Positions 19,399 to 28,247 of a DNA stretch of 33,565 bases are shown piece after piece (within the stretch, counting starts at the first letter, position 1; every line of letters starts with the position of its first letter). A program made the translations under genes and the position numbers. The notes below the pieces were generated by a model. It did not search any database and had not been told where the DNA came from. It worked only from the letters and a program-made list of their open reading frames with translations. Source of the DNA: Opitutia bacterium (lineage in GTDB: Bacteria; Verrucomicrobiota; Verrucomicrobiia; Opitutales; Seribacteraceae); NCBI GenBank assembly GCA_002726435.1, contig PBSV01000090.1:1-33565 (forward strand), in the 5' to 3' direction.

Positions 19399-20121
19399 AT
19401 GAGACACCGCAAACATAATCATCAACTAGGCGTAAAGACAGCTCACCGATCTTCACTGCTTGCGAATCTGTCCTCATCATTGATAGAAAGTGGAAGGATC
19501 AAAACAACTCTTGCAAAGGCTCGAGCGTTACGCCCGTCGATCGAAAAAGTTATTACTCTTGCAAAAAAGGCACATGCAACAAGTGACACTTCGCAGAAAG
19601 TTCACTATCGAAGATTGGCAATTGCTCGAATCAGAAACAAAAAGGCAGTTCAGAAATTGTTTGATGAATTAGTTGAACAATTCGTCGGACGAAACGGTGG
19701 TTACACAAGAATATACAAACTTGCACTGCCCCGACTTGGTGATGCTGCGGAAATGGCACTCATTGAATTTGTTGAAGTTGTTCCCAAGAAAAAATCGAAA
19801 AAGAGAAAATCAACCGCCACTAAAAAGAGTAAAGAACTCAAGGAAACGGTTGCACCTGAAAAGTCTGAGGAAGCAGAGAGTGTAAGCAAAGAGGAAGAGG
19901 TAAGTGAAACCACAGTTGCTGATCTACCTGATTCAGGTGAAGAAGATTCAGTTGAGAATGATCAGTCAGTTTCAACCACTGAAGATTTGAATGAAGAAGC
20001 AGTTTTTTCCGAAAAAGAAGAAGTTCAAGCAAACGATAAATCTGATAAATCCGATAAATCTGAAAAGGCTAAAGAGACTGAGGAAAACAATAAAAAAGAA
20101 TCCCCAGACTCTGATAAATAA
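19399..20121 (+). CDS. rplQ: 50S ribosomal protein L17 with long charged C-terminal tail
   Basis: L17 lies on the solvent side of the 50S subunit near the tunnel exit. Residues 1 to about 127 match the family (MRHRKHNHQLGVKTAHRSSL, ARIRNKKAVQKLFDELVEQF, GGYTRIYKLALPRLGDAAEM). About 113 further residues follow: first Lys-rich (KKKSKKRKSTATKKSK), then strongly acidic with Ser and Glu, ending ESPDSDK. The tail holds a small tandem repeat. It closes the superoperon; the next 121 bases contain no gene and no clear intrinsic terminator. Confidence 0.95.
   Translation: MRHRKHNHQLGVKTAHRSSLLANLSSSLIESGRIKTTLAKARALRPSIEKVITLAKKAHATSDTSQKVHYRRLAIARIRNKKAVQKLFDELVEQFVGRNGGYTRIYKLALPRLGDAAEMALIEFVEVVPKKKSKKRKSTATKKSKELKETVAPEKSEEAESVSKEEEVSETTVADLPDSGEEDSVENDQSVSTTEDLNEEAVFSEKEEVQANDKSDKSDKSEKAKETEENNKKESPDSDK
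20035..20061 (+). repeat. Three 9-bp tandem repeats in the rplQ tail
   Basis: GATAAATCT, GATAAATCC and GATAAATCT follow one another, encoding DKS three times. The unit is a multiple of three, so copy-number change would lengthen or shorten the disordered tail in frame. Confidence 0.8.
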
Positions 20122-20197
20122 TCGGGCTTACTTATTGTAGTTCAGAAGTTTTTTGCAGCTTTTTTTCTTTTAGCTTGGGTTGCCATACTTGTGGCGT

Positions 20198-20211
20198 ATC
20201 ATTTGAATGAT
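20198..20211. promoter_or_regulatory. Palindrome upstream of guaA
   Basis: ATCATT-TG-AATGAT is a perfect 6-bp inverted repeat with a two-base centre, 31 bases before the guaA start in the 121-base rplQ-guaA gap. It may be an operator for guaA or chance in AT-rich sequence. The rest of this gap has a T-rich stretch (20149-20171) but no convincing terminator hairpin or promoter. Confidence 0.25.
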
Positions 20212-20242
20212 TTATTCTTTTGACCTAAAAAAATAAAGCTAC

Positions 20243-21781
20243 ATGCCACAAACAATTATAGTTTTAGATTTTGGCTCCCAGTATACACAAGTAATAGCGA
20301 GGCGAATTCGCGAGGCGAATGTATATTCGAAGGTTCTTCCATTCGATACCGGAATAAAGGAAATTAAAAGCCTCAATCCTGTTGGTGTTGTTCTGTCTGG
20401 AGGTCCGGCAAGTGTATTAACCAAAGGTTCCCCCAAGCCTAATCGTGCACTATTTAAACTCGGAGTGCCGGTGCTTGGAATTTGTTATGGTTTGCAGTTG
20501 ATGGGTAAATTATTAGACGGGGAGGTACAAAAAAGTCAGCTTAGAGAATATGGAAGAAGTAATCTTCGGGTTGTGAGGAAAGGCTTGTTATTTAAGAATA
20601 TCTCAAGTTCTTTAACAGTGTGGAATTCACATGGGGATTGTTTAACTGCATTACCCTCGGGTTTTCGAGCTTTAGCAGAAACTGAAAATTCTAGTTTTGC
20701 GGCAATTGAAGATCCAAAAAGAAAGTTTTATGGACTCCAATTTCATCCTGAAGTGGAGCATTCCGAAAGTGGCATTGAAATAATAAGAAACTTTCTTTTC
20801 GGGGTTTGTAAATGCAAAGCGGATTGGGACATGGGAGACTTCATTGAATCGTCGATCCGTTCAATTCGTGAAAAAGTTGGGCAAAAGAGAGTAATTCTAG
20901 GCTTGAGTGGTGGGGTAGATTCATCGGTTGCAGCGGCCTTGATCCACAAAGCAATTGGGAAACAACTAACCTGTATATTTGTTGATAATGGTCTGTTACG
21001 ACTGAATGAACGGGAAGAAGTGATAAAATTATTTCGCAATCATATTCCTGGAAAGTTAAAAGTTGCTGCTGCAGCTGCACGATTTCTTAAAAGGTTGCGA
21101 GGGGTTTCAAATCCGGAAACAAAAAGAAAAATTATTGGTAAAACTTTTATTGAGGTTTTTGACCTCGAGGTTACTAAACTGGGGGATGTTGATTTTCTGG
21201 CTCAGGGGACTCTCTACCCAGATGTAATTGAAAGTGTGCCCATTGGAGGAAACCCGGCTGCTCTGATCAAAAGTCATCATAATGTCGGGGGATTGCCTAA
21301 GAAAATGAAACTCAGTTTATTGGAACCACTTCGGGAACTTTTTAAAGATGAAGTTAGAAAATTGGGGAGGTCGTTGGGGCTACCGGATAGTGTATTGATG
21401 CGGCATCCCTTTCCGGGTCCTGGGTTGGGGGTTCGAGTAATTGGCGATATTAATCAACAACGATTGAAAGTCCTTCGAGAAGCTGACGCCATCTTTATTA
21501 ACGAGCTTCATAAATCAGGCTGGTATGGAAAATTGTGGCAGGCTTTTTGTGTATTTCTCCCGGTTAGAAGTGTTGGAGTCATGGGGGATGAGAGAACCTA
21601 CGAAAATGTTATATCATTACGAGCAGTCACAAGTAGCGATGCAATGACTGCAGATTGGGCTAGACTACCAGATAGTCTTTTACGAAAAGTCTCCAATCGA
21701 ATAATCAATGAAGTAAAAGGAGCTAATCGAGTGGTTTATGACATTAGCTCAAAGCCTCCCAGCACAATCGAATGGGAATAA
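20243..21781 (+). CDS. guaA: GMP synthase (glutamine-hydrolysing)
   Basis: Converts XMP to GMP using ATP and glutamine-derived ammonia, the last step of guanine nucleotide synthesis. The 512 residues match the family. The N-terminal class I amidotransferase domain has the nucleophile Cys81 in GICYG, with His168 and Glu170 in FHPEVEH. The ATP pyrophosphatase domain has the P-loop SGGVDSS (222-228), and the C-terminal dimerisation domain ends with the typical KPPSTIEWE. It is the first gene after the ribosomal operon and is followed 23 bases later by hisD. There is no Shine-Dalgarno motif. Confidence 0.98.
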   Translation: MPQTIIVLDFGSQYTQVIARRIREANVYSKVLPFDTGIKEIKSLNPVGVVLSGGPASVLTKGSPKPNRALFKLGVPVLGICYGLQLMGKLLDGEVQKSQLREYGRSNLRVVRKGLLFKNISSSLTVWNSHGDCLTALPSGFRALAETENSSFAAIEDPKRKFYGLQFHPEVEHSESGIEIIRNFLFGVCKCKADWDMGDFIESSIRSIREKVGQKRVILGLSGGVDSSVAAALIHKAIGKQLTCIFVDNGLLRLNEREEVIKLFRNHIPGKLKVAAAAARFLKRLRGVSNPETKRKIIGKTFIEVFDLEVTKLGDVDFLAQGTLYPDVIESVPIGGNPAALIKSHHNVGGLPKKMKLSLLEPLRELFKDEVRKLGRSLGLPDSVLMRHPFPGPGLGVRVIGDINQQRLKVLREADAIFINELHKSGWYGKLWQAFCVFLPVRSVGVMGDERTYENVISLRAVTSSDAMTADWARLPDSLLRKVSNRIINEVKGANRVVYDISSKPPSTIEWE

Positions 21782-21804
21782 GAGTAGAGGTATTTTGAAA
21801 CTTA

Positions 21805-23106
21805 ATGAATCTTGAATACCGAACTTTTGACTCCAGCTTGTTGGAGGATTTGGCGAAATTTTCATCATCCGTTGCATTGGACGCTCATGTATCTGAAACG
21901 GTAAAAGAAATCCTCTCTGAAATCAAATTGCGTGGCGAGGATGCATTGCTTGAAAGAACTAAGTTATACGACGGAGCTGAATTGACTAAGTCTGAATTAG
22001 CGGTCAAGCAGTCTGAATTAACTGAAGCATTGGACTCACTCAAGGAAAACCAAAGGGAAGCCCTGAAAGAAGCGATGGAAAACATCTCAGTCTTTCATCA
22101 AAAGAGTTTTCCTGACGACTGGAGAGACAATAACTTACACGGAGCAATGGTTGGTGAGACCTACTACCCGATTAAGAGAGTGGGCATTTATGTTCCTGGT
22201 GGTAATGTGCCTCTGGTTTCTACGGTTTTAATGACTGCGACATTAGCAAGAGTCGCAAAAGTTCCGGAGGTGGTGGTGGTCACTCCTCCCAATACAGATG
22301 GAGAGATCGCCTCCGAGTTGTTAGGGGCCCTTCATTTGCTGAACATATCAGAAGTATACAAAGCCGGTGGTGCCCAGGCGATTGGTGCCCTAGCCTATGG
22401 AACGGAATCAATTAGACCAGTTGATAAAATTTTCGGACCAGGGAACTCTTATGTAAACGAAGCAAAGAGGCAGGTTTACGGAACTGTCGGAGTTGACCTT
22501 TTGCCTGGTCCAAGTGAAGTAATGGTAATTGCCGATGAGTCGGCAAAGGCAGGTTTTGCCGCCGCCGCCTTATTGGCACAAGCAGAACATGGATCGGGCA
22601 AGGAGAAGATTTATTTTCTTTTTACCAAACAATCATTTTTTGAAGAGGTGGTTCGGGAAATAGAAATACAACTAGAAACATTATCCCGTCGAACAGCCAT
22701 TGAAGAAGTCTTAGAAATTGGTTTCAAGGCGGTGTGGATTCCAGAGTTAAAAAAAATTGCAGAAGTGGCTGATTTTGTAGCGCCTGAACACCTCGAATTA
22801 CAAGTTGCAGAGGAAAAGTTAGACTACCTGACTGAAAATATCACAACTGCAGGGGCAATTTTATTAGGCCATGCCAGTGCAACTGCTTTGGGAGATTTTG
22901 TGGCTGGTCCCAGTCATGTACTTCCAACTGGGCGGTCTTCCCGATTTTCTTCCGGTTTGAGGCTGCAGGATTTTTTAAGACGCACGAGTTTAATTAAGTA
23001 TGATAAAGAATCCTTGAAAGCGGCTAGTGCGTGTGCCAGTTGCTTTGCGGAGATGGAGAGGTTGGATGGACACGGCCGTTCGGTTGAATTGAGAGTGGAT
23101 TCCTAG
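21805..23106 (+). CDS. hisD: Histidinol dehydrogenase
   Basis: NAD-dependent zinc enzyme catalysing the last two oxidations, histidinol to histidine. The 433 residues are full length. The catalytic pair Glu328-His329 lies in APEHLEL, and His371 in GPSHVLPTG. The zinc ligands expected from E. coli HisD are present: Gln259 and His262 (AQAEHG), Asp364 (GDFVAGPSH) and His423 near the C-terminus (DGHGRSVELR). It is followed 13 bases later by hisC, suggesting co-transcription. Confidence 0.98.
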   Translation: MNLEYRTFDSSLLEDLAKFSSSVALDAHVSETVKEILSEIKLRGEDALLERTKLYDGAELTKSELAVKQSELTEALDSLKENQREALKEAMENISVFHQKSFPDDWRDNNLHGAMVGETYYPIKRVGIYVPGGNVPLVSTVLMTATLARVAKVPEVVVVTPPNTDGEIASELLGALHLLNISEVYKAGGAQAIGALAYGTESIRPVDKIFGPGNSYVNEAKRQVYGTVGVDLLPGPSEVMVIADESAKAGFAAAALLAQAEHGSGKEKIYFLFTKQSFFEEVVREIEIQLETLSRRTAIEEVLEIGFKAVWIPELKKIAEVADFVAPEHLELQVAEEKLDYLTENITTAGAILLGHASATALGDFVAGPSHVLPTGRSSRFSSGLRLQDFLRRTSLIKYDKESLKAASACASCFAEMERLDGHGRSVELRVDS

Positions 23107-23119
23107 GAATGATCGGTTC

Positions 23120-24220
23120 ATGAACTCTCCTGAAAAGTATTTAGCTTCAAACTTACAATCTCACCATCCTTACAAACCAGGGATTCAGCCAAAGTTTTCC
23201 GCTCAGGTCCTCAAACTCAATACTAATGAGAACCCCTATCCTCCCAGTGAATCCGTAAGCGGAGCGATTTTAGAAGAAGTTCAAAACTTAAGACTTTATC
23301 CCAATCCTGCTTCAGAAGATTTGCGTAGATGTATTGCAGATCTTTATGGATTTTCTGAGCAACAAGTGATTATTGGAAATGGATCGGATGACATACTTAA
23401 TCTTTGTATGCGCAGTTTTTCGGACCAAAAATTAAAGGCTGGAATGCTTGATCCAAGCTATTCTCTTTATGAAGTATTGTCTTCTATTCAAGGATCTGAA
23501 ATTGAAAGGATTGTTTTCAAAAGCGATGATTTTGAACTTCCGGTCGCTCCAATCATTGAATGTGGAGCAAATATCTTTTTTTTGACAAATCCTCATGCGC
23601 CAAGTGGAAGAGAGTATGCCAGAGAGGATATAGAGACCATTCTCGAAAACTTTAATGGAATTGTAGTGATCGACGAAGCTTATGTTGATTTTGCCAGGCA
23701 AAACTCTCTGGCCCTTTTAGGAAAGTTCGAAAATTTAATTATAAGCAGAACACTTTCAAAGTCCTATTCATTGGCTGGACTACGAGTCGGATACGCACTT
23801 TCCTCGGCCGGAATTATTTCAATTCTGGACCAAGCAAGGGAAGTATACAATGTCGACCGACTTGCACAGGCGGGTGCAATTGCTGCCATAAAAGACCAAG
23901 AATATTTTACTTTTACTAAAAGTGAAATTCTCAAGCAACGGGACTTATTACTGGCAAACTTTAATGAATGGGGATGGAAGACAATACCAAGTGGAGCAAA
24001 TTTTTTGTTCACGCAACCTTTGAACCGAGATTTTCAAAGCGATCCAAAAGTAGCCCGGGATCTATACGAGTTTTTATCCAAAAATGAAATACTCGTGAGG
24101 TATTTTCCGCTCAATTCATTAACTTCCTCCTATTTGAGAATCAGTATTGGCAAGCCAACAGAGATGAGTATTCTTGTGGAGAGGGTAAAACAATGGCAAG
24201 TCCAAGAAAAGCAGAAATAA
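23120..24220 (+). CDS. hisC: Histidinol-phosphate aminotransferase
   Basis: PLP enzyme of fold type I that transfers an amino group from glutamate to imidazole acetol phosphate. The 366 residues contain NTNENP (34-39), a TNPHAPSG substrate motif, Asp185 in VIDEAYVDF, and the PLP lysine Lys214 in [17 protein letters not shown]. Its last 28 bases overlap the start of hisB, so the two are probably translated in a coupled way. Confidence 0.96.
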   Translation: MNSPEKYLASNLQSHHPYKPGIQPKFSAQVLKLNTNENPYPPSESVSGAILEEVQNLRLYPNPASEDLRRCIADLYGFSEQQVIIGNGSDDILNLCMRSFSDQKLKAGMLDPSYSLYEVLSSIQGSEIERIVFKSDDFELPVAPIIECGANIFFLTNPHAPSGREYAREDIETILENFNGIVVIDEAYVDFARQNSLALLGKFENLIISRTLSKSYSLAGLRVGYALSSAGIISILDQAREVYNVDRLAQAGAIAAIKDQEYFTFTKSEILKQRDLLLANFNEWGWKTIPSGANFLFTQPLNRDFQSDPKVARDLYEFLSKNEILVRYFPLNSLTSSYLRISIGKPTEMSILVERVKQWQVQEKQK

Positions 24221-24795
24221 AACGGGAGACTAGTGAGACTACGATAAAGATCTTGCTTGATTTGGATGGTGATGGCCAAGGATCAATATCCACTGGAATC
24301 CCATTCATGGATCACATGCTTGATTTATTTTCCAGGCATGGATTTTTTGATCTTTCAATCGAGGCAAGAGGAGACATTGAAATTGATTATCATCACTTGG
24401 TCGAGGACCTGGGAATTTCTACGGGTCAAGCCTTTCAAAAAGCATTGGGAGACAAATCGGGAATTCGCAGGTATGGATTTTTTGTCCTTCCCATGGATGA
24501 AACCTTAGTTTCAGTGGCCACGGATTTGAGCAATCGCTCCTACTTTGTTTGGCAGGTTGATCCATCCATTGGTCTGGTGAGAGACTTTAATGTTCAATTA
24601 TTCAAAGAGTTTTTTCAAGCCTTTGCCAATGAAGTGGCTTGTAATTTGCATATCCGCTTGGAGCATGGAGAGGAACCTCACCACGTAGCAGAGGCTATCT
24701 TCAAAGGATTTGCAAAAGCATTGGATATGGCTACCAGGGCGGAACCTCGCTTGGCCGGCAAAATTCCTTCCACCAAAGGAACTCTTTCAACTTAG
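24193..24795 (+). CDS. hisB: Imidazoleglycerol-phosphate dehydratase
   Basis: Manganese enzyme converting imidazole glycerol phosphate to imidazole acetol phosphate. The 200 residues match the monofunctional form; no histidinol-phosphatase domain is fused. Metal-binding motifs are HHLVED (67-72) and [12 protein letters not shown] (about 157-168); [13 protein letters not shown] is the N-terminal signature. The ATG at 24193 overlaps hisC by 28 bases and is preceded by a purine-rich Shine-Dalgarno-like GGAGAGGG (24178-24185) seven bases upstream. Confidence 0.97.
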   Translation: MASPRKAEIKRETSETTIKILLDLDGDGQGSISTGIPFMDHMLDLFSRHGFFDLSIEARGDIEIDYHHLVEDLGISTGQAFQKALGDKSGIRRYGFFVLPMDETLVSVATDLSNRSYFVWQVDPSIGLVRDFNVQLFKEFFQAFANEVACNLHIRLEHGEEPHHVAEAIFKGFAKALDMATRAEPRLAGKIPSTKGTLST

Positions 24796-24819
24796 GGTTT
24801 CCTTTTTCCTCCGTAAGAC

Positions 24820-25443
24820 ATGACTCAAAAGATTGGAGTGATTGATTACGGAACTGGAAATCTTCGTAGTGTAGTGAAGGCATTTGAGCACTTAGGTGCT
24901 ACAGTTACAATTTTAAGGAATCCAGATTTAATTGAAGAAGAGCATGCATTGGTTTTCCCCGGCCAAGGGACTTTCGATCAATGTGTAAGCGCATTGAATC
25001 AATCTGGATTTGATCAAGCGATTAAAGAATGGATCACTCAAGGACGGCCCTATTTTGGAATTTGCCTGGGGTTACAAGTACTCTTTGAAAAGTCTGAGGA
25101 AGGATCTTTGCCCGGGCTTGGGATCTTTGGAGGAAGGGTGAAAAAATTTGATCTCGGGGAAGGTTACAAAATTCCGCACATGGGCTGGAATTCAGTTCGA
25201 TGGAATTTGCCGGAAAATAATCCGATGCGCAAAAACCTTTGGGATGGTGACCAGTTTTACTTCGTTCATAGTTATCATGTTGTGGATGTGGAACCGGGGT
25301 TAACGACTTTCACTTCTGACTATAAAAATACTTTTACAAGCGGAATTTTATCAGATCGATGCCTGGCAACCCAGTTCCATCCCGAGAAAAGCCAAGTAAA
25401 AGGTTTGCAACTCTACAGGAACTTTCTTGATAAAGTCTCCTGA
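24820..25443 (+). CDS. hisH: Imidazole glycerol phosphate synthase, glutaminase subunit
   Basis: Class I amidotransferase that feeds ammonia to HisF to make imidazole glycerol phosphate and AICAR. The 207 residues start IGVIDYGTGNLRSVVKAF, with the oxyanion loop PGQG (47-50), nucleophile Cys82 in GICLG, and His187/Glu189 in FHPEKS. The partner hisF and the other his genes (hisA, hisG, hisI/E) are not in the window, so the pathway is split across loci. gltA follows 49 bases later. Confidence 0.97.
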   Translation: MTQKIGVIDYGTGNLRSVVKAFEHLGATVTILRNPDLIEEEHALVFPGQGTFDQCVSALNQSGFDQAIKEWITQGRPYFGICLGLQVLFEKSEEGSLPGLGIFGGRVKKFDLGEGYKIPHMGWNSVRWNLPENNPMRKNLWDGDQFYFVHSYHVVDVEPGLTTFTSDYKNTFTSGILSDRCLATQFHPEKSQVKGLQLYRNFLDKVS

Positions 25444-25492
25444 AATTGGCAGTAATGTACATTCTACTTTTACCCCCACCTACCCCCCCAAC

Positions 25493-26779
25493 ATGTCAAA
25501 ATCAGCAGATTTACGAATAAACGATCAATCTTACAGCCTCGATATTATTACTGGCACTGAGCAAGAGCAGGCAATTGATGTAAGTAATCTCAGAAAAGAA
25601 AGTAAATTCATTACCTTTGACGATGGTTATGGAAACACTGGGTCCTGTGAAAGTTCAGTTACTTACATAGATGGAGATAGTGGTATCCTGAGGTATCGTG
25701 GATATGACATTACAGAGTTGGCAGAAAAATCGAACTTTTTAGAAACCTGTCACTTATTATTGTATGGTGAATTGCCAACTGCTGACGAACTTGGACTATT
25801 GGAACAGCGAATCTCAAAATTCGCCAATCTTCCGGATGAAGTGCTGTCCACCATTAATGCTTTGCCTTCTTCCGCCCATCCGATGGCAGTCTTGTCCTGC
25901 GGATTACAGGCTTTGGGCGGAGCTTTCCCCGAACTTGCTACCAACGACCGGAAAAAGGACATTGAAAACTTCGACGATGCTGCCGCCCTGATAATTTCAG
26001 CGACTCGTTCAATCACGGCATCCAGGTATCGCCATCAACACGGAAAACCCATTATTCCCTCGGATTCAAGTAAGGGATACTGCGATAATTTTTTATCAAT
26101 GATGTTTTCCTCTGAGACTGGACAATCCGGGGTTCCTGAACAGGTGAGCAATGCACTGGATCTGATTTTTCTTCTTCACGCTGATCACGAGCAAAATTGC
26201 TCCACTTCCACCTGTAGAATGATTGCTTCCGGAGGGGCCAATCCATTTGCTTCTGTTGCTGGTGCAACCTCTGCATTATGGGGCCCCCTTCATGGTGGAG
26301 CCAATATGGCGGTCATTAGGATGCTCAATGAAATTCACGAGTCTGGAGACGATGGCAGTCGATTCGTAGAGTCCGCAAAACTCGGAAAATCTCGCCTGAT
26401 GGGATTTGGTCATCGGGTGTACCGGAATTACGACCCCCGTGCTAAAATTTTGAAATCTGCTTGTGACGATGCTCTGGAAGCACTCGGTGTTTCCAGTCCA
26501 ATTCTAGAAATTGCCCGCAAACTGGAAGAAGTTGCCCTGCAGGACCCGTATTTTATTCAACGTAAGCTCTATCCAAATGTTGATTTTTACAGTGGCATTA
26601 TTCTGCAGGCCCTAGGTTTTCCCACTGATACATTTACTGTTTTATTTGCAATTGGGCGTACCCCGGGCTGGCTCGCCCACTGGCGGGAGATTGCATTAAC
26701 GGGTAAAAAAATTCACCGCCCCCGACAAATTTATCAGGGCTCTAACCTGCGTTCCTACACTCCGCTTTCGGAGCGCTGA
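25493..26779 (+). CDS. gltA: Citrate synthase (type II, hexameric class)
   Basis: Condenses acetyl-CoA and oxaloacetate to citrate at the entry of the TCA cycle. I chose the ATG at 25493 (428 residues, close to E. coli GltA); an upstream in-frame start overlapping hisH would add residues that do not fit. Catalytic residues are visible as His267 (GPLHGGAN), His307 (GFGHRV) and Asp364 (VDFYSG), and LLHADHEQNCSTSTCR is the family signature. The leader is unusually C-rich (ACCCCCACCTACCCCCC) and has no Shine-Dalgarno motif. The gene ends the cluster at a bidirectional terminator. Confidence 0.97.
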   Translation: MSKSADLRINDQSYSLDIITGTEQEQAIDVSNLRKESKFITFDDGYGNTGSCESSVTYIDGDSGILRYRGYDITELAEKSNFLETCHLLLYGELPTADELGLLEQRISKFANLPDEVLSTINALPSSAHPMAVLSCGLQALGGAFPELATNDRKKDIENFDDAAALIISATRSITASRYRHQHGKPIIPSDSSKGYCDNFLSMMFSSETGQSGVPEQVSNALDLIFLLHADHEQNCSTSTCRMIASGGANPFASVAGATSALWGPLHGGANMAVIRMLNEIHESGDDGSRFVESAKLGKSRLMGFGHRVYRNYDPRAKILKSACDDALEALGVSSPILEIARKLEEVALQDPYFIQRKLYPNVDFYSGIILQALGFPTDTFTVLFAIGRTPGWLAHWREIALTGKKIHRPRQIYQGSNLRSYTPLSER

Positions 26780-26781
26780 AT

Positions 26782-26804
26782 AAAAGGATTATTATCCCTT
26801 TTTC
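26782..26804. terminator. Bidirectional intrinsic terminator between gltA and the membrane protein gene
   Basis: AAAAGGAT (26782-26789) pairs with ATCC-TTTT across the loop TATT, with one bulged C on the right arm (26794-26802). The + strand copy is followed by TTTTTCTT and the minus-strand copy by TTTTATT, so either direction would have a U-rich tail. It overlaps the last codons of the minus-strand gene. The stem is short, so its strength is uncertain. Confidence 0.5.
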
Positions 26805-27571
26805 TTGGGGCTCTGGGCGAGTGTATCCTCAAGCTCAAGACCTGTGAGTGTACGGATTCCCTTAATCAGCAACCAAAATGCATAGGCACTTACCACCATG
26901 CACGGAATACTAATGATTGGAAAACTCCATCCCATCATCTTTCCGACTTCGTCATTGTAGGCGGTTTTGTCAATGGCCGGTTCGGTCACCACAATCCATG
27001 TCGCAAGGAAATAATTAAGAGTGGCACTGAGAATAAATGTCATTGCTATGAGCCAGGTACATTTTACCAGAAGCTGATCAAAGGCTAATTTTGTATTTCT
27101 AATCTTTAATCGCTCTTCCACAAGGTCTACCCGGATGACTTCAGGATTATAAAGAAATAATCGAATAAGAGGCTTTTTTGTCTTGAGGGTGATAATTGTA
27201 AGTATGCCCAATATTGCTGGCAGTGCGGCTTCCTTAATCGCAAACATTTGAACCGTGGCCCCGGGAATTAATCCAATCCCCCCGGTCAAAAGAGCACTGA
27301 TTGCACCCAGAATCGAAATAAAATTCCATTTTTTCCTTTTTGCAAAATCCCAGAGTCCATATCCAATTGGAAAAGAAATCGCCACCAACAGAAGAACCGA
27401 TCCTATTAATGTGGAGCCCGATGGAACCCCAAGTAATTCACTGAGATGGGGACCAAACCATTCGTCGCCTTTTCTGAGAAATAAAATTGGCAGCAAAAGA
27501 TTAAATCCAAGATTAAACCAAATATTTTCTTTTTTGGGAGCAGGATTTTCTGTCATTGGCAGATCATACAA
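26792..27571 (-). CDS. Six-helix membrane protein, VC0807-like
   Basis: Predicted inner-membrane protein of 259 residues. Hydrophobic segments lie at about 18-33, 55-74, 84-102, 112-129, 172-194 and 215-238. The text NLLLPILFLRKGDE, FPIGYGLWDFAKRKKWNFIS, ALLTGGIGL and FAIKEAALPAILG recalls the VC0807 family of unknown function; that assignment is from memory. Met6 (start 27556) is an alternative start. The gene is convergent with gltA and divergent from coaB, with only a few tens of bases between the two starts. No function should be assigned. Confidence 0.8.
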   Translation of the reverse strand: MYDLPMTENPAPKKENIWFNLGFNLLLPILFLRKGDEWFGPHLSELLGVPSGSTLIGSVLLLVAISFPIGYGLWDFAKRKKWNFISILGAISALLTGGIGLIPGATVQMFAIKEAALPAILGILTIITLKTKKPLIRLFLYNPEVIRVDLVEERLKIRNTKLAFDQLLVKCTWLIAMTFILSATLNYFLATWIVVTEPAIDKTAYNDEVGKMMGWSFPIISIPCMVVSAYAFWLLIKGIRTLTGLELEDTLAQSPKKKG

Positions 27572-27608
27572 TCATCAACATAACAGAATGTCTCTCTTAA
27601 TAGTTAAA

Positions 27609-28247
27609 ATGAATAAACAAATGAGATGTCTGATTTCCGCGGGACCCACCCGAGAGTGGCTGGACCCCGTAAGATTCATTTCCAACCCATCCTCGGGAAA
27701 AATGGGGTATTCCATGGCCAGTGAGGGGATTTCGAGAGGCATGCATGTAGATTTGGTCAGTGGGCCAACCTCTCTGGAAGCCCCACCGGGGGTATTCCTA
27801 GTTAATGTCGAGACTGCGCTTGAAATGGAAAATGAAGTGAATGAATGTTTTTCAGGGGCCGACATCATAATTATGACTGCCGCAGTATGTGATCATCGGC
27901 CGGAAACGAATCATCAAAACAAAATAAAAAAAGATCAATTTCCATCCACAATGACTTTTATTCCAAATCCAGATATTTTACTGGGCTTAGGCCATAAAAA
28001 AGTAGATTCTCAGGTTTTAGTCGGATTTGCCGCGGAAACTGAAAACCATTTGGAAAATGCGAAGAATAAACTCGTTGAGAAAAAACTGGACTGGATCATC
28101 ATGAATGACATATCCAAAGAAAATACTGGATTTCAGTCGGATTTTAATAGGATAACCATGTTGTCGGCTCAAAACGAATCAATCGAATTTGGTTTTGAAA
28201 AAAAGGAATTTTTAGCCAAGAAAATATTTGATGTCATTTGTCGATGA
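27609..28247 (+). CDS. coaB: Phosphopantothenate-cysteine ligase, stand-alone CoaB
   Basis: Couples 4'-phosphopantothenate to cysteine using a nucleotide triphosphate in coenzyme A synthesis. The 212 residues correspond only to the CoaB half of the usual CoaBC fusion; there is no flavin-binding CoaC domain upstream, where the opposite strand encodes the membrane protein. Motifs are SAGPTREWLDPVRFISNPSSGKMG (quoted in part: ISNPSSGKMG), AAVCDHRP, KIKK (105-108) and GFAAET (139-144). In-frame ATGs at 27588 and 27621 are possible alternative starts. Its stop overlaps the next gene as ATGA. Confidence 0.9.
   Translation: MNKQMRCLISAGPTREWLDPVRFISNPSSGKMGYSMASEGISRGMHVDLVSGPTSLEAPPGVFLVNVETALEMENEVNECFSGADIIIMTAAVCDHRPETNHQNKIKKDQFPSTMTFIPNPDILLGLGHKKVDSQVLVGFAAETENHLENAKNKLVEKKLDWIIMNDISKENTGFQSDFNRITMLSAQNESIEFGFEKKEFLAKKIFDVICR

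Noticed and set aside
19673-20032. Open frames on both strands over the rplQ tail
   Set aside because: They come from the repetitive Glu/Lys codons of the tail and contain no recognisable protein.
25427-25492. Longer start for gltA overlapping hisH
   Set aside because: The added 22 residues are outside the family, while the ATG at 25493 gives the standard length.
27255-27608. N-terminal extension of CoaB that might be a CoaC domain
   Set aside because: The translation has no flavin-binding motifs and is antisense to the membrane protein gene; the CoaB signature begins just after 27609.
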